Source: Streptomyces hundungensis (GTDB taxonomy: Bacteria > Actinomycetota > Actinomycetes > Streptomycetales > Streptomycetaceae). Taken from it: DNA of 64,000 nt. The stretch spans positions 3,410,001 through 3,474,000 of the forward strand of contig NZ_CP032698.1 of the NCBI RefSeq assembly GCF_003627815.1, in the 5' to 3' direction. Position numbers and translations under genes: made by a program. The notes beneath the pieces are model-generated. The model worked only from the letters and a program-made list of their open reading frames with translations. It searched no databases and had not been told where the DNA came from. Every line of letters starts with the position of its first letter. Positions within the stretch are counted from its first letter, which is position 1. Shown in pieces: positions 8,788 through 19,286 of this stretch.

Positions 8788-8816
8788 ACCGGAGGCGTCC
8801 CGCTTCCGCCTCCGGT
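8788..8816 (-). terminator. Intrinsic terminator hairpin downstream of the mutase gene
   Basis: A perfect 10-bp stem, ACCGGAGGCG / CGCCTCCGGT, encloses a 9-nt loop 35 bp past the mutase stop. It has no U-tract, as is usual in streptomycetes. Confidence 0.7.
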
Positions 8817-8850
8817 CACTCGTAGGAGGGACGCGCCCTCGGGCCCCGGC

Positions 8851-10431
<1,581 letters not shown>

Positions 10432-10631
10432 GTGCTGTGCCTCCCGCTAGAGCTCTACTACTCACTGGTACCCAACCCTCGCGACGGACTGTAGCGGCGG
10501 GCGTGCGGCGGGTGGAGAGGCGCACGCTGGGAGCTTGCTCACAGCTTCCGCGATACGGCCCGCTGCTTTTGCAACCGTTCGGCGCGGGAAGTTGTCTCTG
10601 GGGACACAAGAGGAATCAAGGGGGGCGACCG

Positions 10632-11540
10632 ATGCGCCGGAACCACCGCACCACTCTCATAGCCACAACCCTCACGTCGACCGCCGTCATCGCGGCGGCG
10701 GCCGTCGGATGCGGCCCGCAGGCGGCCAAGGGCGGCGCGGGCGCGCCCTCGTCCCCCGGTTCGCCCTCGGCGTCGGCGTCGTCGCCGAGCTCGCCCTCCG
10801 CGCCGGCGTCCCCCGCCGCCTCGCCGACCTCCTCCGCCGACGACAAGCCGGCCGGTACGCCCGCCGCTCCCAGGGCGTCGGCCACCACCGCCGCCAAGCC
10901 GGCCCCCAAGGTGCTGATGTCGAACGGCTCCAAGGGCTCCCAGGTCAAGGAGCTCCAGGCCAGGCTCGCCCAGATCGGCTGGTTCGACGACACTCCGACG
11001 GGCACGTACGGCGCCGCCACCACCGCGGCCGTCAAGGGTTTCCAGGGCAAGCGCGGTCTTCCCGAGACGGGGGCCACGGACAGCGCGACCTGGGACAAGC
11101 TGCTCGGCATGACCACGGCGCCGACGGCCCAGGAGCTGGCGGGCCGGGCGGTGAACAAGCCGGTCGCCAAACTCGACGCGCGCTGTATGACGGGCCGCGC
11201 GCTGTGCATCAGCAAGACCAGCCGCACCCTGTCGTGGGTGATCGACGGCAAGGTGCAGTCGACGATGGACGTGCGCTTCGGCTCGCAGTACACGCCGACC
11301 CGCGAGGGCGTCTTCAAGGTCTTCGAGAAGAGCCGCAACCACGTCTCGACGATCTACCACACGGCCATGCCGTACGCGATGTTCTTCAGCGGCGGCCAGG
11401 CGGTGCACTACTCGTCGGACTTCGCGGCGCGCGGCTACAACGGCGCCTCGCACGGCTGCGTCAACGTCCGGGACAAGGCCAAGATCGCGGCGCTCTTCGA
11501 CCAGGTCCACACCGGCGACAAGGTCGTCGTGTACTGGTAG
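10632..11540 (+). CDS. Lipoprotein L,D-transpeptidase with peptidoglycan-binding domain
   Basis: The 302-residue envelope protein has a lipoprotein signal with Cys in AAAAVGCGPQ (about 24-28), then a Ser/Pro/Ala-rich linker to about residue 90. A PG_binding_1 domain follows (SKGSQVKELQARLAQIGWFD ... GLPETGATD), then a YkuD catalytic domain ending in SHGCVNVRD, whose Cys is the nucleophile and whose upstream HYSS His is conserved. Such enzymes form 3-3 crosslinks in peptidoglycan or attach proteins to it. The ATG at 10632 is preceded by AAGGGGGGCGACC. It is divergent from the mutase gene and stands alone before a strong terminator. Confidence 0.9.
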   Translation: MRRNHRTTLIATTLTSTAVIAAAAVGCGPQAAKGGAGAPSSPGSPSASASSPSSPSAPASPAASPTSSADDKPAGTPAAPRASATTAAKPAPKVLMSNGSKGSQVKELQARLAQIGWFDDTPTGTYGAATTAAVKGFQGKRGLPETGATDSATWDKLLGMTTAPTAQELAGRAVNKPVAKLDARCMTGRALCISKTSRTLSWVIDGKVQSTMDVRFGSQYTPTREGVFKVFEKSRNHVSTIYHTAMPYAMFFSGGQAVHYSSDFAARGYNGASHGCVNVRDKAKIAALFDQVHTGDKVVVYW

Positions 11541-11580
11541 TCGCCTGCGGGGGCAAGGCCCCGAGGAGGGAAAGAGGGAG

Positions 11581-11619
11581 GGCGCGGGCGGGACCGGGGG
11601 AACGTGTCCCGCCCGCGCC
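11581..11619 (+). terminator. Strong hairpin terminator between convergent genes
   Basis: A perfect 14-bp stem, GGCGCGGGCGGGAC / GTCCCGCCCGCGCC, with an 11-nt loop lies 40 bp after the L,D-transpeptidase stop. By symmetry it could also serve the convergent gene on the other strand. Confidence 0.8.
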
Positions 11620-11816
11620 ATTCGCGCGGAGCCATGGGTACGGGGGGAACCCCGGCTCATCTGCGCAGCCGATGACCAGTCGGCTCACTCTCTACTGCGC
11701 CGCCGGTTCGAAAAACGTTACTGCGGGTTCCCGCCCGCGTTTTCGGGCGCGCCGGGCGGGCCTGCGCCGAGGTCCCAGTGCACCCCGGGCGGCCCTCAAT
11801 GCGCGGCGGACGGGCC

Positions 11817-12809
11817 TCAGTGCGCGGCGGCCGGGCCGAGCGTCTGGCCGGTGAGCAGGTCGAGGAGCTTGCCGGGGTGGGGTGCGACGGAGCTGTGCTT
11901 GCCGCCGCCCCCGCCGCCGTTCTTGTTCCCGGAACCGTCGCCCTTGCCCCGGCCCTTGTCCCCGCCGGAGCCCTGACCGCCGCCGCCCCCGGAGTCGCCG
12001 GTGCCGCCGGTGGCGTCGGACTTGCCGTCGAGGAGCAGGTCGCAGAAGGCCTTGACCGCGCCCGCGCCGTGGGCCGCGGACTCCAGGTTGCGGCGCTTGT
12101 CCGTGTCGAGCTTGCCCGAGCGGTAGGCCCGGCAGTCGTCGGCGGTCCTGGCGAGCCACTGGCCGTCCTCGCCGTCATCGCTTCCGGGCCCGGTGCCGTC
12201 CTTGTCGCCGGGGTCGGCGCCGGGGCCCGAGGACGCGGCCCCCGGGCTCGCGGAGTGCGAGGGATCGCCGGGCGTGGGCGCGCCCGAGGACGTCCCCCGC
12301 CGCTCGGGCGTCGGGGAGGCGGAGGGCAGCGACGGTGAGGGGGAGTCGGCGGTGGGACCCGGACTCGCCGCGGCCGAGACGGAGGAGGCGGGCGTGGGGT
12401 CCCGCTCGTCGGAGGCGAAGGGCCCCGGCAGCACGCCGGTGCCCGCGGCGACCGCGACCCCGCCGAGCGCGCAGCAGGCCAGCGCCGCCGCGAGACCGAG
12501 GCGCACCGGCGCGAAGCGCCTGCGCCGAGGCGCCCGGGGTGAGGGGGCCACGCGTCCGACCCGTACGACACCGAGGGCTTCGCGGTCGCCGGGGGCGTGG
12601 TCGGGGCGGGCCTTGCGGAAGGCGGCCAGGGCGGCCTCCTCGCCGGGAAGTTCGGTGGTGGCCGGCTCGGCGGGGGCGAGGGAGGAGAGCAGGGCGGACA
12701 GTCGGGCGGCCTCGGCCCGGGCCCGCTCGTCGCCGGGCTTGATCCCTTCTCCGCGCAGCAGTCGCTCGGCGGCATCCCGGTCAAGCCACTCGTGCCGCTC
12801 GTCAGCCAT
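11817..12809 (-). CDS. Putative membrane anti-sigma-like protein with Gly/Ser-rich tail
   Basis: The 330-residue protein has a hydrophilic N-terminus (DERHEWLDRDAAERLLRGE), a single membrane segment near 98-125 (RLGLAAALACCALGGVAVAA), a long Pro/Ser/Thr-rich outer region, then a conserved-looking WLARTADDCRAYRSGKLD module with Cys and a Gly-rich end. Its ATG overlaps the stop of the upstream ECF sigma gene (TGATG), a coupling typical of sigma/regulator pairs. No zinc-binding HxxxCxxC anti-sigma motif is visible, so the regulatory role rests on position and topology only. The tail encoded around 11880-12010 is very repetitive (GGGGG, GKGDGSGNKNG). Confidence 0.6.
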   Translation of the reverse strand: MADERHEWLDRDAAERLLRGEGIKPGDERARAEAARLSALLSSLAPAEPATTELPGEEAALAAFRKARPDHAPGDREALGVVRVGRVAPSPRAPRRRRFAPVRLGLAAALACCALGGVAVAAGTGVLPGPFASDERDPTPASSVSAAASPGPTADSPSPSLPSASPTPERRGTSSGAPTPGDPSHSASPGAASSGPGADPGDKDGTGPGSDDGEDGQWLARTADDCRAYRSGKLDTDKRRNLESAAHGAGAVKAFCDLLLDGKSDATGGTGDSGGGGGQGSGGDKGRGKGDGSGNKNGGGGGGKHSSVAPHPGKLLDLLTGQTLGPAAAH

Positions 12810-13519
12810 CACATGTCCTTCTGCGTCCGGGCGCGCGATTGCGTCACACCGCGTTCCGGCGCACGCTGCGACGGCACGGCACCCAGCTCCTCCACATCCT
12901 GGGCCACGTCCCCCGCGGAGCCGTCCGCGCCGAGCAGTTCAGCCAGCCGCTTCAGACCCCGGTGTGCGGCGGTCCGCACCGCACCGGGCCGTTTGCCCAG
13001 GGTCTGCGCCGCACTCTTCGCGTCCAGACCGACCACCACGCGCAACACCACGGCCTCGGCCTGGTCCTGCGGGAGCTGGGCAATGAGCGCCATCGTACGT
13101 CCGGTACCGAGCGCCTCCATAGCCTCGTCCGCGGTGTCCGAGGCCCCGGCCCGCGCCGTCAGCTCGCTCTCGTCGCCGCCGACGGCGGGGCGGCGGCCAC
13201 GCATCCGGATGTGGTCCAGGGCCCGGTTGCGGGCGATGCGCGCGGCCCAGCCGCGGAAGCGGTCGGCGTCGCCCTCGAAGCGTTCGAGGTCACGGGCGAT
13301 CTGGAGCCAGGACTCGGAGGCCACGTCCTCGGCGTCCGGCTCGCCGACCAGGGTGCGGACATAGCCCAGCAGGCGCGGGTGGACAGCGCGATAGACAGCA
13401 CGGAAGGCCTCTTCGTCCCCGTCCTGCGCCCTGAGCACCGCGGCGGTCAGCTCCGCGTCGTCCCCCAGCAATCCCTGCACCCTGTCTTGACTGACTGTCT
13501 CGATGTCACCGCTGGTCAT
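12809..13519 (-). CDS. ECF-type RNA polymerase sigma factor
   Basis: The 236-residue protein has sigma-70 region 2 (FRAVYRAVHPRLLGYVRTLV ... DAEDVASESWLQIARD ... WAARIARNRALDHIRMRGRR) and region 4 (QAEAVVLRVVVGLDAKSAAQ ... GAVRTAAHRGLKRLAELL), with no region 1 or 3, as in ECF sigmas. A 40-residue C-terminal extension follows region 4. It is coupled to the membrane protein downstream, which probably senses an envelope signal and controls it. The start ATG at 13519 gives the usual family length. Confidence 0.9.
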   Translation of the reverse strand: MTSGDIETVSQDRVQGLLGDDAELTAAVLRAQDGDEEAFRAVYRAVHPRLLGYVRTLVGEPDAEDVASESWLQIARDLERFEGDADRFRGWAARIARNRALDHIRMRGRRPAVGGDESELTARAGASDTADEAMEALGTGRTMALIAQLPQDQAEAVVLRVVVGLDAKSAAQTLGKRPGAVRTAAHRGLKRLAELLGADGSAGDVAQDVEELGAVPSQRAPERGVTQSRARTQKDM

Positions 13520-13657
13520 CCCTGTTCGCGTCCCCGAACGCGAATCTGCACGCTACGGCCTCGGTGCCCCATAAGTCCACGGCTTGTACAACCTGCAACA
13601 ACTTGGCGACACAGCGGGGTGTGACACAAAACGCACGCGCGGCGCTGAAGAAGATAC

Positions 13658-13677
13658 GGGGTCGCCACAACGACCCC
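13658..13677 (-). terminator. Hairpin downstream of the hexosaminidase gene
   Basis: GGGGTCG / CGACCCC forms a perfect 7-bp stem with a 6-nt loop between the hexosaminidase stop and the sigma gene. The 283-bp gap (13520-13802) otherwise holds the sigma promoter region, without a recognisable motif. Confidence 0.5.
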
Positions 13678-13802
13678 GCCGGAAGACGGCCGGGGCCTCT
13701 CCTGTGGGGGGTGGCGGCCCCGGTCGTCCTCCGCACCCACCGCGTCCCCGCGGCTCGGGCCGGCCGAGCCGGTCGGCGCCCCGGGCCTCGCGGCGGACGG
13801 GC

Positions 13803-15554
13803 TCAACCCAGGCGGTCCGCAAGGGACTTGAACTCCTCCCAGTCCATCGCCGGGTTCCGCGCGTCCCACAGCTTCTGGGCCGTCGCGCGCAGCGGCAGCC
13901 TGATGCCGCGCGCCACCTGCTCCTCGGTCGCCGCGCCCGGGACGTCCGACCAGAGGGCGAACCGGCCGCCCAGGATCTGCCCGGCGTACTTGGCGTCCAC
14001 GGGCTTGGTCCCGCGCAGCACCAGCGGCGTCCACTCCTCGTAGATCCGCTTGCCCGTCGGGTACTTGAAGTCGTTCGGCTCGCCCAGGACGTAGTACAGG
14101 TACTCGTCGTTGAGGTTGACCAGATCGCGCCCCTCGGCCAGGAGCTCCTCGGGCGCCCGCTGACCGTTCTCCTTGCCGGTCCAGTACTCGACCTCGCGCC
14201 CCTGGTCGGCGGCCACCTTGCCGCCGGCGAAGAAGCCGTCGTTCCAGGCCTTCACGGTGCGCCCGGCGTTGACCGAACGGACCACCGCGGCACGGTCGTT
14301 GAGCCATCCCGTCGCCAGGTCCTCGATGTCCGCCTTGGGGCCGTACGCGGCGCGGGCAGCCGTCGCGAGCGCCGGATAGGCGGTTTCGGGGGTGGCCGGG
14401 GCCTTCACCACCAGGGCCTGGTACTCGTCGCCGCCCAGGTGCCAGTAGGCCCCCGGGAACAGGTCGGCGTACTCGCGCAGCAGGTCGTCGACGATGCGCC
14501 CGGACTCGGGGTTGGCGATGTCGATGGTGCCCTGGACCGCCTTGCCGTCCTTGTCGCGCAGCTGGAGGTCGGGGTGGGCGGCGATGACCGCGCCGAGGTG
14601 GCCCGGGGAGTCGATCTCGGGGACGACCGTGATGTGCAGCTTGGTGGCGAGCGCCACGATGCGCTGCACGTCGCGCTTGCTCAGGTGGTCGCGCGAGACG
14701 ATCTCGGGGTGGCTGGCCGACTCGACGCGAAAGCCCTGGTCGTCGGAGAAGTGCAGCCCGAGCTGGTTGAGCTTGAGGTCGGCCATCTGCCGGAGCTGGT
14801 CCTCGATCCACGCCTCGGTGTACGGCTTGCGCGCGATGTCGAGGTTGAGGCCGCGCTGCGGCTTGTCGGGGCGGTCCTCGACCACGCCCTCGGGCATCAC
14901 CCCGCCGCCCTTGAGGGCCTGCTTGAGGGTGCGGGTGCCGTAGAACACCCCGGCGTCGTCGGACCCGGAGATCCGCACCCGGCGATCGCGGGTGGTCAGC
15001 GTGTACGACTCGGGCACGGCCTTCTCGCCCGTGGGCGGCGGGGTCAGCGCCAGCTGGATGTCGCCCTCGCGCGGCTGCCCGCCGAGCGCGTAGTCGGCGC
15101 CGAGCTCCTGCGCGAGCAGCTTGCCCTCGTCGGCGAGGCTGCCGCTGCCGGCGTCCACGATCACCCGGGTCGAGTCGACCGGCCGGTAGCCGGGTCCGCG
15201 GGCGGGCCGGTGTTCCCGTACGGAGGGGATGGTGCGGGGCGGCGAGGAGATCGGGTAGATCGGCGACGGGGAGGGCAGCGCGGAGGAGGCGGCCTTGTTG
15301 TCGGCGGGTCCGCCGTGCCCGCCGTGGGTGTCGTCGTCGGGCCACACCGCGATGATCAGCGCCAGCACCGCGGCGCCCGCGAGGGCCACCTTCAGCATCA
15401 GCGCACGCCGGCCGCGGGGCCGGTGCAGCCAGGCGGGGCGGGGCCTCGGCGCGCGGGCCTGGGCGGCGCCCGCCCGGGACGACGGCGAGGGCGACCGCTT
15501 CGGGTCCCCGGATCGCGGCGTCCGGGCCCGTGACATCCTGAAACGCGACATCAC
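13803..15554 (-). CDS. Membrane-anchored GH20 beta-N-acetylhexosaminidase
   Basis: The 583-residue protein has a basic N-terminus, one membrane segment near 50-70 (ALMLKVALAGAAVLALIIAV), a Pro/Ser linker, a GH20b domain (VIVDAGSGSLADEGKLLAQE ... SGSDDAGVFYGTRTL) and a GH20 barrel. The barrel has the diagnostic HLGGDEY, whose Asp-Glu pair drives substrate-assisted hydrolysis, plus VPEIDSPGHLGA and FALWSDVPG. It likely removes terminal GlcNAc/GalNAc from chito-oligosaccharides or wall fragments outside the cell. No lipobox is present, so a signal anchor is likely. GGAGG lies 7 bp before the GTG (15554) and 10 bp before the next-codon ATG, so either could start translation. Confidence 0.88.
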   Translation of the reverse strand: MMSRFRMSRARTPRSGDPKRSPSPSSRAGAAQARAPRPRPAWLHRPRGRRALMLKVALAGAAVLALIIAVWPDDDTHGGHGGPADNKAASSALPSPSPIYPISSPPRTIPSVREHRPARGPGYRPVDSTRVIVDAGSGSLADEGKLLAQELGADYALGGQPREGDIQLALTPPPTGEKAVPESYTLTTRDRRVRISGSDDAGVFYGTRTLKQALKGGGVMPEGVVEDRPDKPQRGLNLDIARKPYTEAWIEDQLRQMADLKLNQLGLHFSDDQGFRVESASHPEIVSRDHLSKRDVQRIVALATKLHITVVPEIDSPGHLGAVIAAHPDLQLRDKDGKAVQGTIDIANPESGRIVDDLLREYADLFPGAYWHLGGDEYQALVVKAPATPETAYPALATAARAAYGPKADIEDLATGWLNDRAAVVRSVNAGRTVKAWNDGFFAGGKVAADQGREVEYWTGKENGQRAPEELLAEGRDLVNLNDEYLYYVLGEPNDFKYPTGKRIYEEWTPLVLRGTKPVDAKYAGQILGGRFALWSDVPGAATEEQVARGIRLPLRATAQKLWDARNPAMDWEEFKSLADRLG

Positions 15555-15814
15555 TCAGAAACCTCCCGTCCAACAACAGTATGGGCGGATCCGGTGACCC
15601 CGGATACCGGACGACAGCTGGGGCGAAGGTACGCCGAGGCGCCCGGGGGGCCGTCCACCGCGCGCGACCCGATGCGCACATCCGGGTGAAATTCGCGCAA
15701 CAGTCGGGCGCCTCCCCCTCCACGTGGATAGCGTGGCGGCACTCCCACCTCCCTTGCCACTCCAGTCTCCGTGCTCCGCAGCCCGTCCCGTTCCGTACGA
15801 CCGCGTCCCGCGCG

Positions 15815-16462
15815 GTGTTCGAGGAGCCCACGCTGTCCAGCGAATCCCACGCCGGCCCCCGGAAGCGACCGCCGACACTCCATCACACTCCTCGTGCCCA
15901 GGGGCGGGCGGCCATACCGAATCAGGTCCGGGGCACATCCGTTCCGCAGGGCCCGCCGACGCCCGACGGTCTCGACCTCTTCAACCGCGCCTCGAAGGAC
16001 GCGGCGGAAGCCGCCCTGCGCGCCTGCTGCGCCAGCCACCGCTGGGCGCTGCGGATCGCGGCCCACCGCCCCTATCCGGATCTGGAGGCGCTGCTCGCCG
16101 CCGCCGACGAGGCCAGCTACGACCTGAGCGCCGCCGACCTCACCGAGGCGCTGGCCCAGGAGCCGTCGCCGGGTCTGCACGAGAGCGCGCCGCAGGCGGC
16201 CCACATGGCGCTGGGCGCCGCGCACGCGCTGTACGAGAGCAGTTTCGGGCACGCCTTCGTGATCTGTCTCGACGGCTTCAGCCCGGGCGAGCGGCTCGAC
16301 CAGGTGCTGAGCGGGATCCGGCTGCGGATGAACAACGACTGGGACGAGGAGCGGTCGATCGCCGCCGACGAACTGCGCCGGATCGCCCGCGGCCGACTCG
16401 CCCAACTCGTGGCGAACCACCCCGAACCAGACATTTCCAGCGCCGGGCACCGCGTTCTCTAG
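15815..16462 (+). CDS. OHCU decarboxylase-like protein lacking catalytic residues
   Basis: The roughly 215-residue protein matches the 2-oxo-4-hydroxy-4-carboxy-5-ureidoimidazoline decarboxylase fold: DLFNRASKDAAEAALRACCA, RPYPDLEALLAAADEASYDL, YESSFGHAFVICLDG and RLRMNNDWDEERSIAADEL. True enzymes of the uric-acid pathway carry an HPRIG motif and a Glu in SxxEQ. Here these regions read GLHESAPQAAHM, so the catalytic His/Glu appear lost and another role is likely. No ureide or urate genes are nearby. The start is uncertain: GTG 15815 was chosen, and the conserved fold begins near residue 48. Confidence 0.65.
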   Translation: MFEEPTLSSESHAGPRKRPPTLHHTPRAQGRAAIPNQVRGTSVPQGPPTPDGLDLFNRASKDAAEAALRACCASHRWALRIAAHRPYPDLEALLAAADEASYDLSAADLTEALAQEPSPGLHESAPQAAHMALGAAHALYESSFGHAFVICLDGFSPGERLDQVLSGIRLRMNNDWDEERSIAADELRRIARGRLAQLVANHPEPDISSAGHRVL

Positions 16463-16535
16463 GCCGTACGAGGCTGTTTGATTGCCTGTTTGATCACACC
16501 TATGGACCCCGCGCGAGGGAACCGACATCACGTCG

Positions 16536-16541
16536 CTACGA
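16536..16541 (+). promoter_or_regulatory. Possible -10 box for the sdh operon (TACGAT)
   Basis: TACGAT lies about 88 bp before the sdhC start. A transcript from here would have a leader of about 80 nt ending in the GGAGGG ribosome binding site. Confidence 0.35.
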
Positions 16542-16628
16542 TGACCGGGGCCGGTGGACCGTACCCGGCCGGGTCAGACCGACACTGAAGCCGGCCGGCC
16601 CTACACACCGCTCCCGGAGGGTTCTTCC

Positions 16629-17009
16629 GTGCCGGCTGGAACGCTGTACCGCGGCCGGGAAGGAATGTGGTCCTGGGTGGCTCATCGAGTCACCGGCGTC
16701 CTCATCTTCTTCTTCCTGTTCGTCCACGTCCTCGACACCGCTCTCGTGCGTGTCTCCCCCGAGGCGTACGACAAAGTCGTGGCGACCTACAAGACGCCCA
16801 TCGTCGCGTGTCTGGAGTACGGCCTGGTGGCCGCCATCCTGTTCCACGCGCTCAACGGCCTGCGCATCATCGCGGTCGACTTCTGGGCCAAGGGCCCGCG
16901 CTACCAGAAGCAGATGCTCTGGACCGTCGTGGGCGTCTGGGTCGTGCTGATGGTGGGCGCGCTCTACCCGGTGCTCGGCCACGCCGTCCGTGAACTGTTC
17001 GGGAGCTGA
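16629..17009 (+). CDS. sdhC: Succinate dehydrogenase cytochrome b556 subunit
   Basis: The 126-residue inner-membrane subunit of complex II has three hydrophobic helices and the family motif GMWSWVAHRVTGVLIFFF. LFHALNGLR in helix 2 carries the candidate haem-ligand His. It anchors SdhAB and passes electrons to menaquinone. The GTG start has GGAGGG 7 bp upstream and begins PAGTLYRGREG; an in-frame ATG at 16554 lacks a site. It is first in a four-gene operon, with 8 bp to sdhD. Confidence 0.93.
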   Translation: MPAGTLYRGREGMWSWVAHRVTGVLIFFFLFVHVLDTALVRVSPEAYDKVVATYKTPIVACLEYGLVAAILFHALNGLRIIAVDFWAKGPRYQKQMLWTVVGVWVVLMVGALYPVLGHAVRELFGS

Positions 17010-17017
17010 GGACTGAG

Positions 17018-17500
17018 ATGTCTGCCGAAACCTCTTCCGCCGCCGGGATCGGGGAAGTCGAGGGCGCGAGCCTGTACGACACCGACCACCCGGCCCCGCT
17101 CATCGAGGCCCCGCGCAAGCGCACCAGGAAGACCCCCAAGTCGACCCGTACGAACTTCGAGCTGTACGGCTGGATGTTCATGCGGCTGTCCGGCATCGTG
17201 CTGGTCGTCCTGGTCCTCGGCCACCTGCTGATCCAGCTCGTCCTGGACGGCGGCGTCTCCAAGATCGGCTTCGCCTTCGTGGCGGGCCGCTGGGCGTCCC
17301 CGTTCTGGCAGGTCTGGGACCTGACCATGCTGTGGCTGGCTATGCTGCACGGCGCCAACGGCCTGCGCACCGTCATCAACGACTACGCGCAGCGGGACAA
17401 CACCCGCTTCTGGCTGAAGATGCTTCTCTACACCGCCACGGTGTTCACCGTCCTGCTGGGCACGCTGGTGATCTTCACCTTCGACCCGAACATGCGCTAG
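17018..17500 (+). CDS. sdhD: Succinate dehydrogenase hydrophobic membrane anchor subunit
   Basis: The 160-residue protein has a 50-residue hydrophilic N-terminus and three membrane helices (FMRLSGIVLVVLVLGHLLIQ; LTMLWLAMLHGANGLRTVI; YTATVFTVLLGTLVIFTF). The His residues in LGHLLIQ and MLHGANG are candidate haem/quinone-site ligands. It forms the membrane anchor with SdhC. It lies between sdhC and sdhA with 8-bp and 31-bp gaps, each with a plausible ribosome binding site. Confidence 0.93.
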   Translation: MSAETSSAAGIGEVEGASLYDTDHPAPLIEAPRKRTRKTPKSTRTNFELYGWMFMRLSGIVLVVLVLGHLLIQLVLDGGVSKIGFAFVAGRWASPFWQVWDLTMLWLAMLHGANGLRTVINDYAQRDNTRFWLKMLLYTATVFTVLLGTLVIFTFDPNMR

Positions 17501-17531
17501 GCCACGGGCTGAGGGACTGAGGAATTCAACG

Positions 17532-19286
17532 ATGAAGATCCACAAGTACGACACCGTCATCGTCGGCGCCGGCGGCGCCGGTATGCGCGCGGCCATCGAG
17601 TCGACCAAGCGCAGCCGCACCGCCGTGCTGACCAAGCTGTACCCCACCCGCTCCCACACCGGTGCGGCGCAGGGCGGCATGGCCGCCGCGCTCGCCAACG
17701 TGGAGGAGGACAACTGGGAGTGGCACACCTTCGACACGATCAAGGGCGGCGACTACCTGGTCGACCAGGACGCCGCCGAGATCCTGGCGAAGGAGGCCAT
17801 CGACGCCGTCCTCGACCTGGAGAAGATGGGCCTGCCGTTCGGCCGCACGCCCGCCGGTGAGATCGACCAGCGCCGCTTCGGCGGTCACTCCCGCAACCAC
17901 GGCGAGGCTCCGGTCCGCCGTGCCTGCTACTCGGGCGACCGCACCGGCCACATGATCCTCCAGACGCTCTACCAGAACTGCATCAAGGAGGGCGTGGAGT
18001 TCTTCAACGAGTTCTACGTCCTCGATCAGCTCCTGGTGGAGGAGGACGGCGTCAAGAAGTCCGCCGGCGTCGTCGCGTACGAGCTGGCGACCGGCGAGAT
18101 CCACGTCTTCCAGTCGAAGTCGGTCATCTACGCCTCCGGCGGCACCGGCAAGTTCTTCAAGGTGACGTCCAACGCGCACACCCTGACCGGTGACGGCCAG
18201 GCCGCGTGCTACCGCCGCGGGCTGCCCCTGGAGGACATGGAGTTCTTCCAGTTCCACCCGACGGGCATCTGGCGCATGGGCATCCTGCTCACGGAGGGCG
18301 CCCGCGGTGAGGGCGGCATCCTGCGCAACAAGGACGGCGAGCGCTTCATGGAGAAGTACGCGCCGGTCATGAAGGACCTCGCCTCCCGTGACGTCGTCTC
18401 GCGCTCCATCTACACGGAGATCCGCGAGGGCCGCGGCTGCGGTCCCGAGGGCGACCACGTCTACCTGGACCTGACGCACCTCCCGCCGGAGCAGCTCGAC
18501 GCCAAGCTCCCGGACATCACGGAGTTCGCCCGCACCTACCTGGGCATCGAGCCGTACACGGACCCGATCCCGATCCAGCCCACCGCGCACTACGCCATGG
18601 GCGGCATCCCCACCAACGTCCAGGGTGAGGTCCTCAGCGACAACACCACGGTCGTCCCGGGTCTGTACGCGGCCGGCGAGGTGGCCTGTGTGTCGGTGCA
18701 CGGCGCCAACCGCCTGGGCACCAACTCGCTCCTGGACATCAACGTGTTCGGCAAGCGCGCGGGCATCGCCGCCGCCGAGTACGCGCACACCACGGACTTC
18801 ACCGAGCTGCCCGAGAACCCGGCGGCGATGGTCGAGGCCCAGGTCGCGAACCTGCTGTCGGCGACCGGCACCGAGCGCGTCTCGGTCATCCGCAAGGAGC
18901 TCCAGGAGACCATGGACGCCAACGTCATGGTCTTCCGCACCGAGCAGACGATCAAGACGGCGGTCGAGAAGATCGCCGAGCTGCGCGAGCGGTACAAGAA
19001 CGTGTCCGTCCAGGACAAGGGCAAGCGGTTCAACACCGACCTCCTGGAGGCCATCGAGCTGGGCAACCTGCTCGACCTGGCCGAGGTCATGGCCGTCTCC
19101 GCCCTGGCGCGCAAGGAGTCCCGCGGCGGTCACTACCGCGAGGACTACCCCAACCGCGACGACGTCAACTTCATGCGCCACACCATGGCGTACCGCGAGG
19201 TCGCGGACGGCGGCAAGGACTCGATCCGACTCGACTACAAGCCCGTCGTCCAGACCCGCTACCAGCCGATGGAGCGTAAGTACTGA
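17532..19286 (+). CDS. sdhA: Succinate dehydrogenase flavoprotein subunit
   Basis: The 584-residue catalytic subunit oxidises succinate to fumarate. It has the N-terminal GAGGAGMRAA dinucleotide motif, the SHTGAAQGG segment whose His binds FAD covalently, QFHPTGIW, ERFMEKYAP followed by RDVVSRS, and HYAMGGIPTN. C-terminal ANRLGTNSLLDINVFGKRAG completes the FAD domain. Full length, it overlaps sdhB by one base (TGATG). It is the core of complex II and of the TCA cycle. Confidence 0.97.
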   Translation: MKIHKYDTVIVGAGGAGMRAAIESTKRSRTAVLTKLYPTRSHTGAAQGGMAAALANVEEDNWEWHTFDTIKGGDYLVDQDAAEILAKEAIDAVLDLEKMGLPFGRTPAGEIDQRRFGGHSRNHGEAPVRRACYSGDRTGHMILQTLYQNCIKEGVEFFNEFYVLDQLLVEEDGVKKSAGVVAYELATGEIHVFQSKSVIYASGGTGKFFKVTSNAHTLTGDGQAACYRRGLPLEDMEFFQFHPTGIWRMGILLTEGARGEGGILRNKDGERFMEKYAPVMKDLASRDVVSRSIYTEIREGRGCGPEGDHVYLDLTHLPPEQLDAKLPDITEFARTYLGIEPYTDPIPIQPTAHYAMGGIPTNVQGEVLSDNTTVVPGLYAAGEVACVSVHGANRLGTNSLLDINVFGKRAGIAAAEYAHTTDFTELPENPAAMVEAQVANLLSATGTERVSVIRKELQETMDANVMVFRTEQTIKTAVEKIAELRERYKNVSVQDKGKRFNTDLLEAIELGNLLDLAEVMAVSALARKESRGGHYREDYPNRDDVNFMRHTMAYREVADGGKDSIRLDYKPVVQTRYQPMERKY

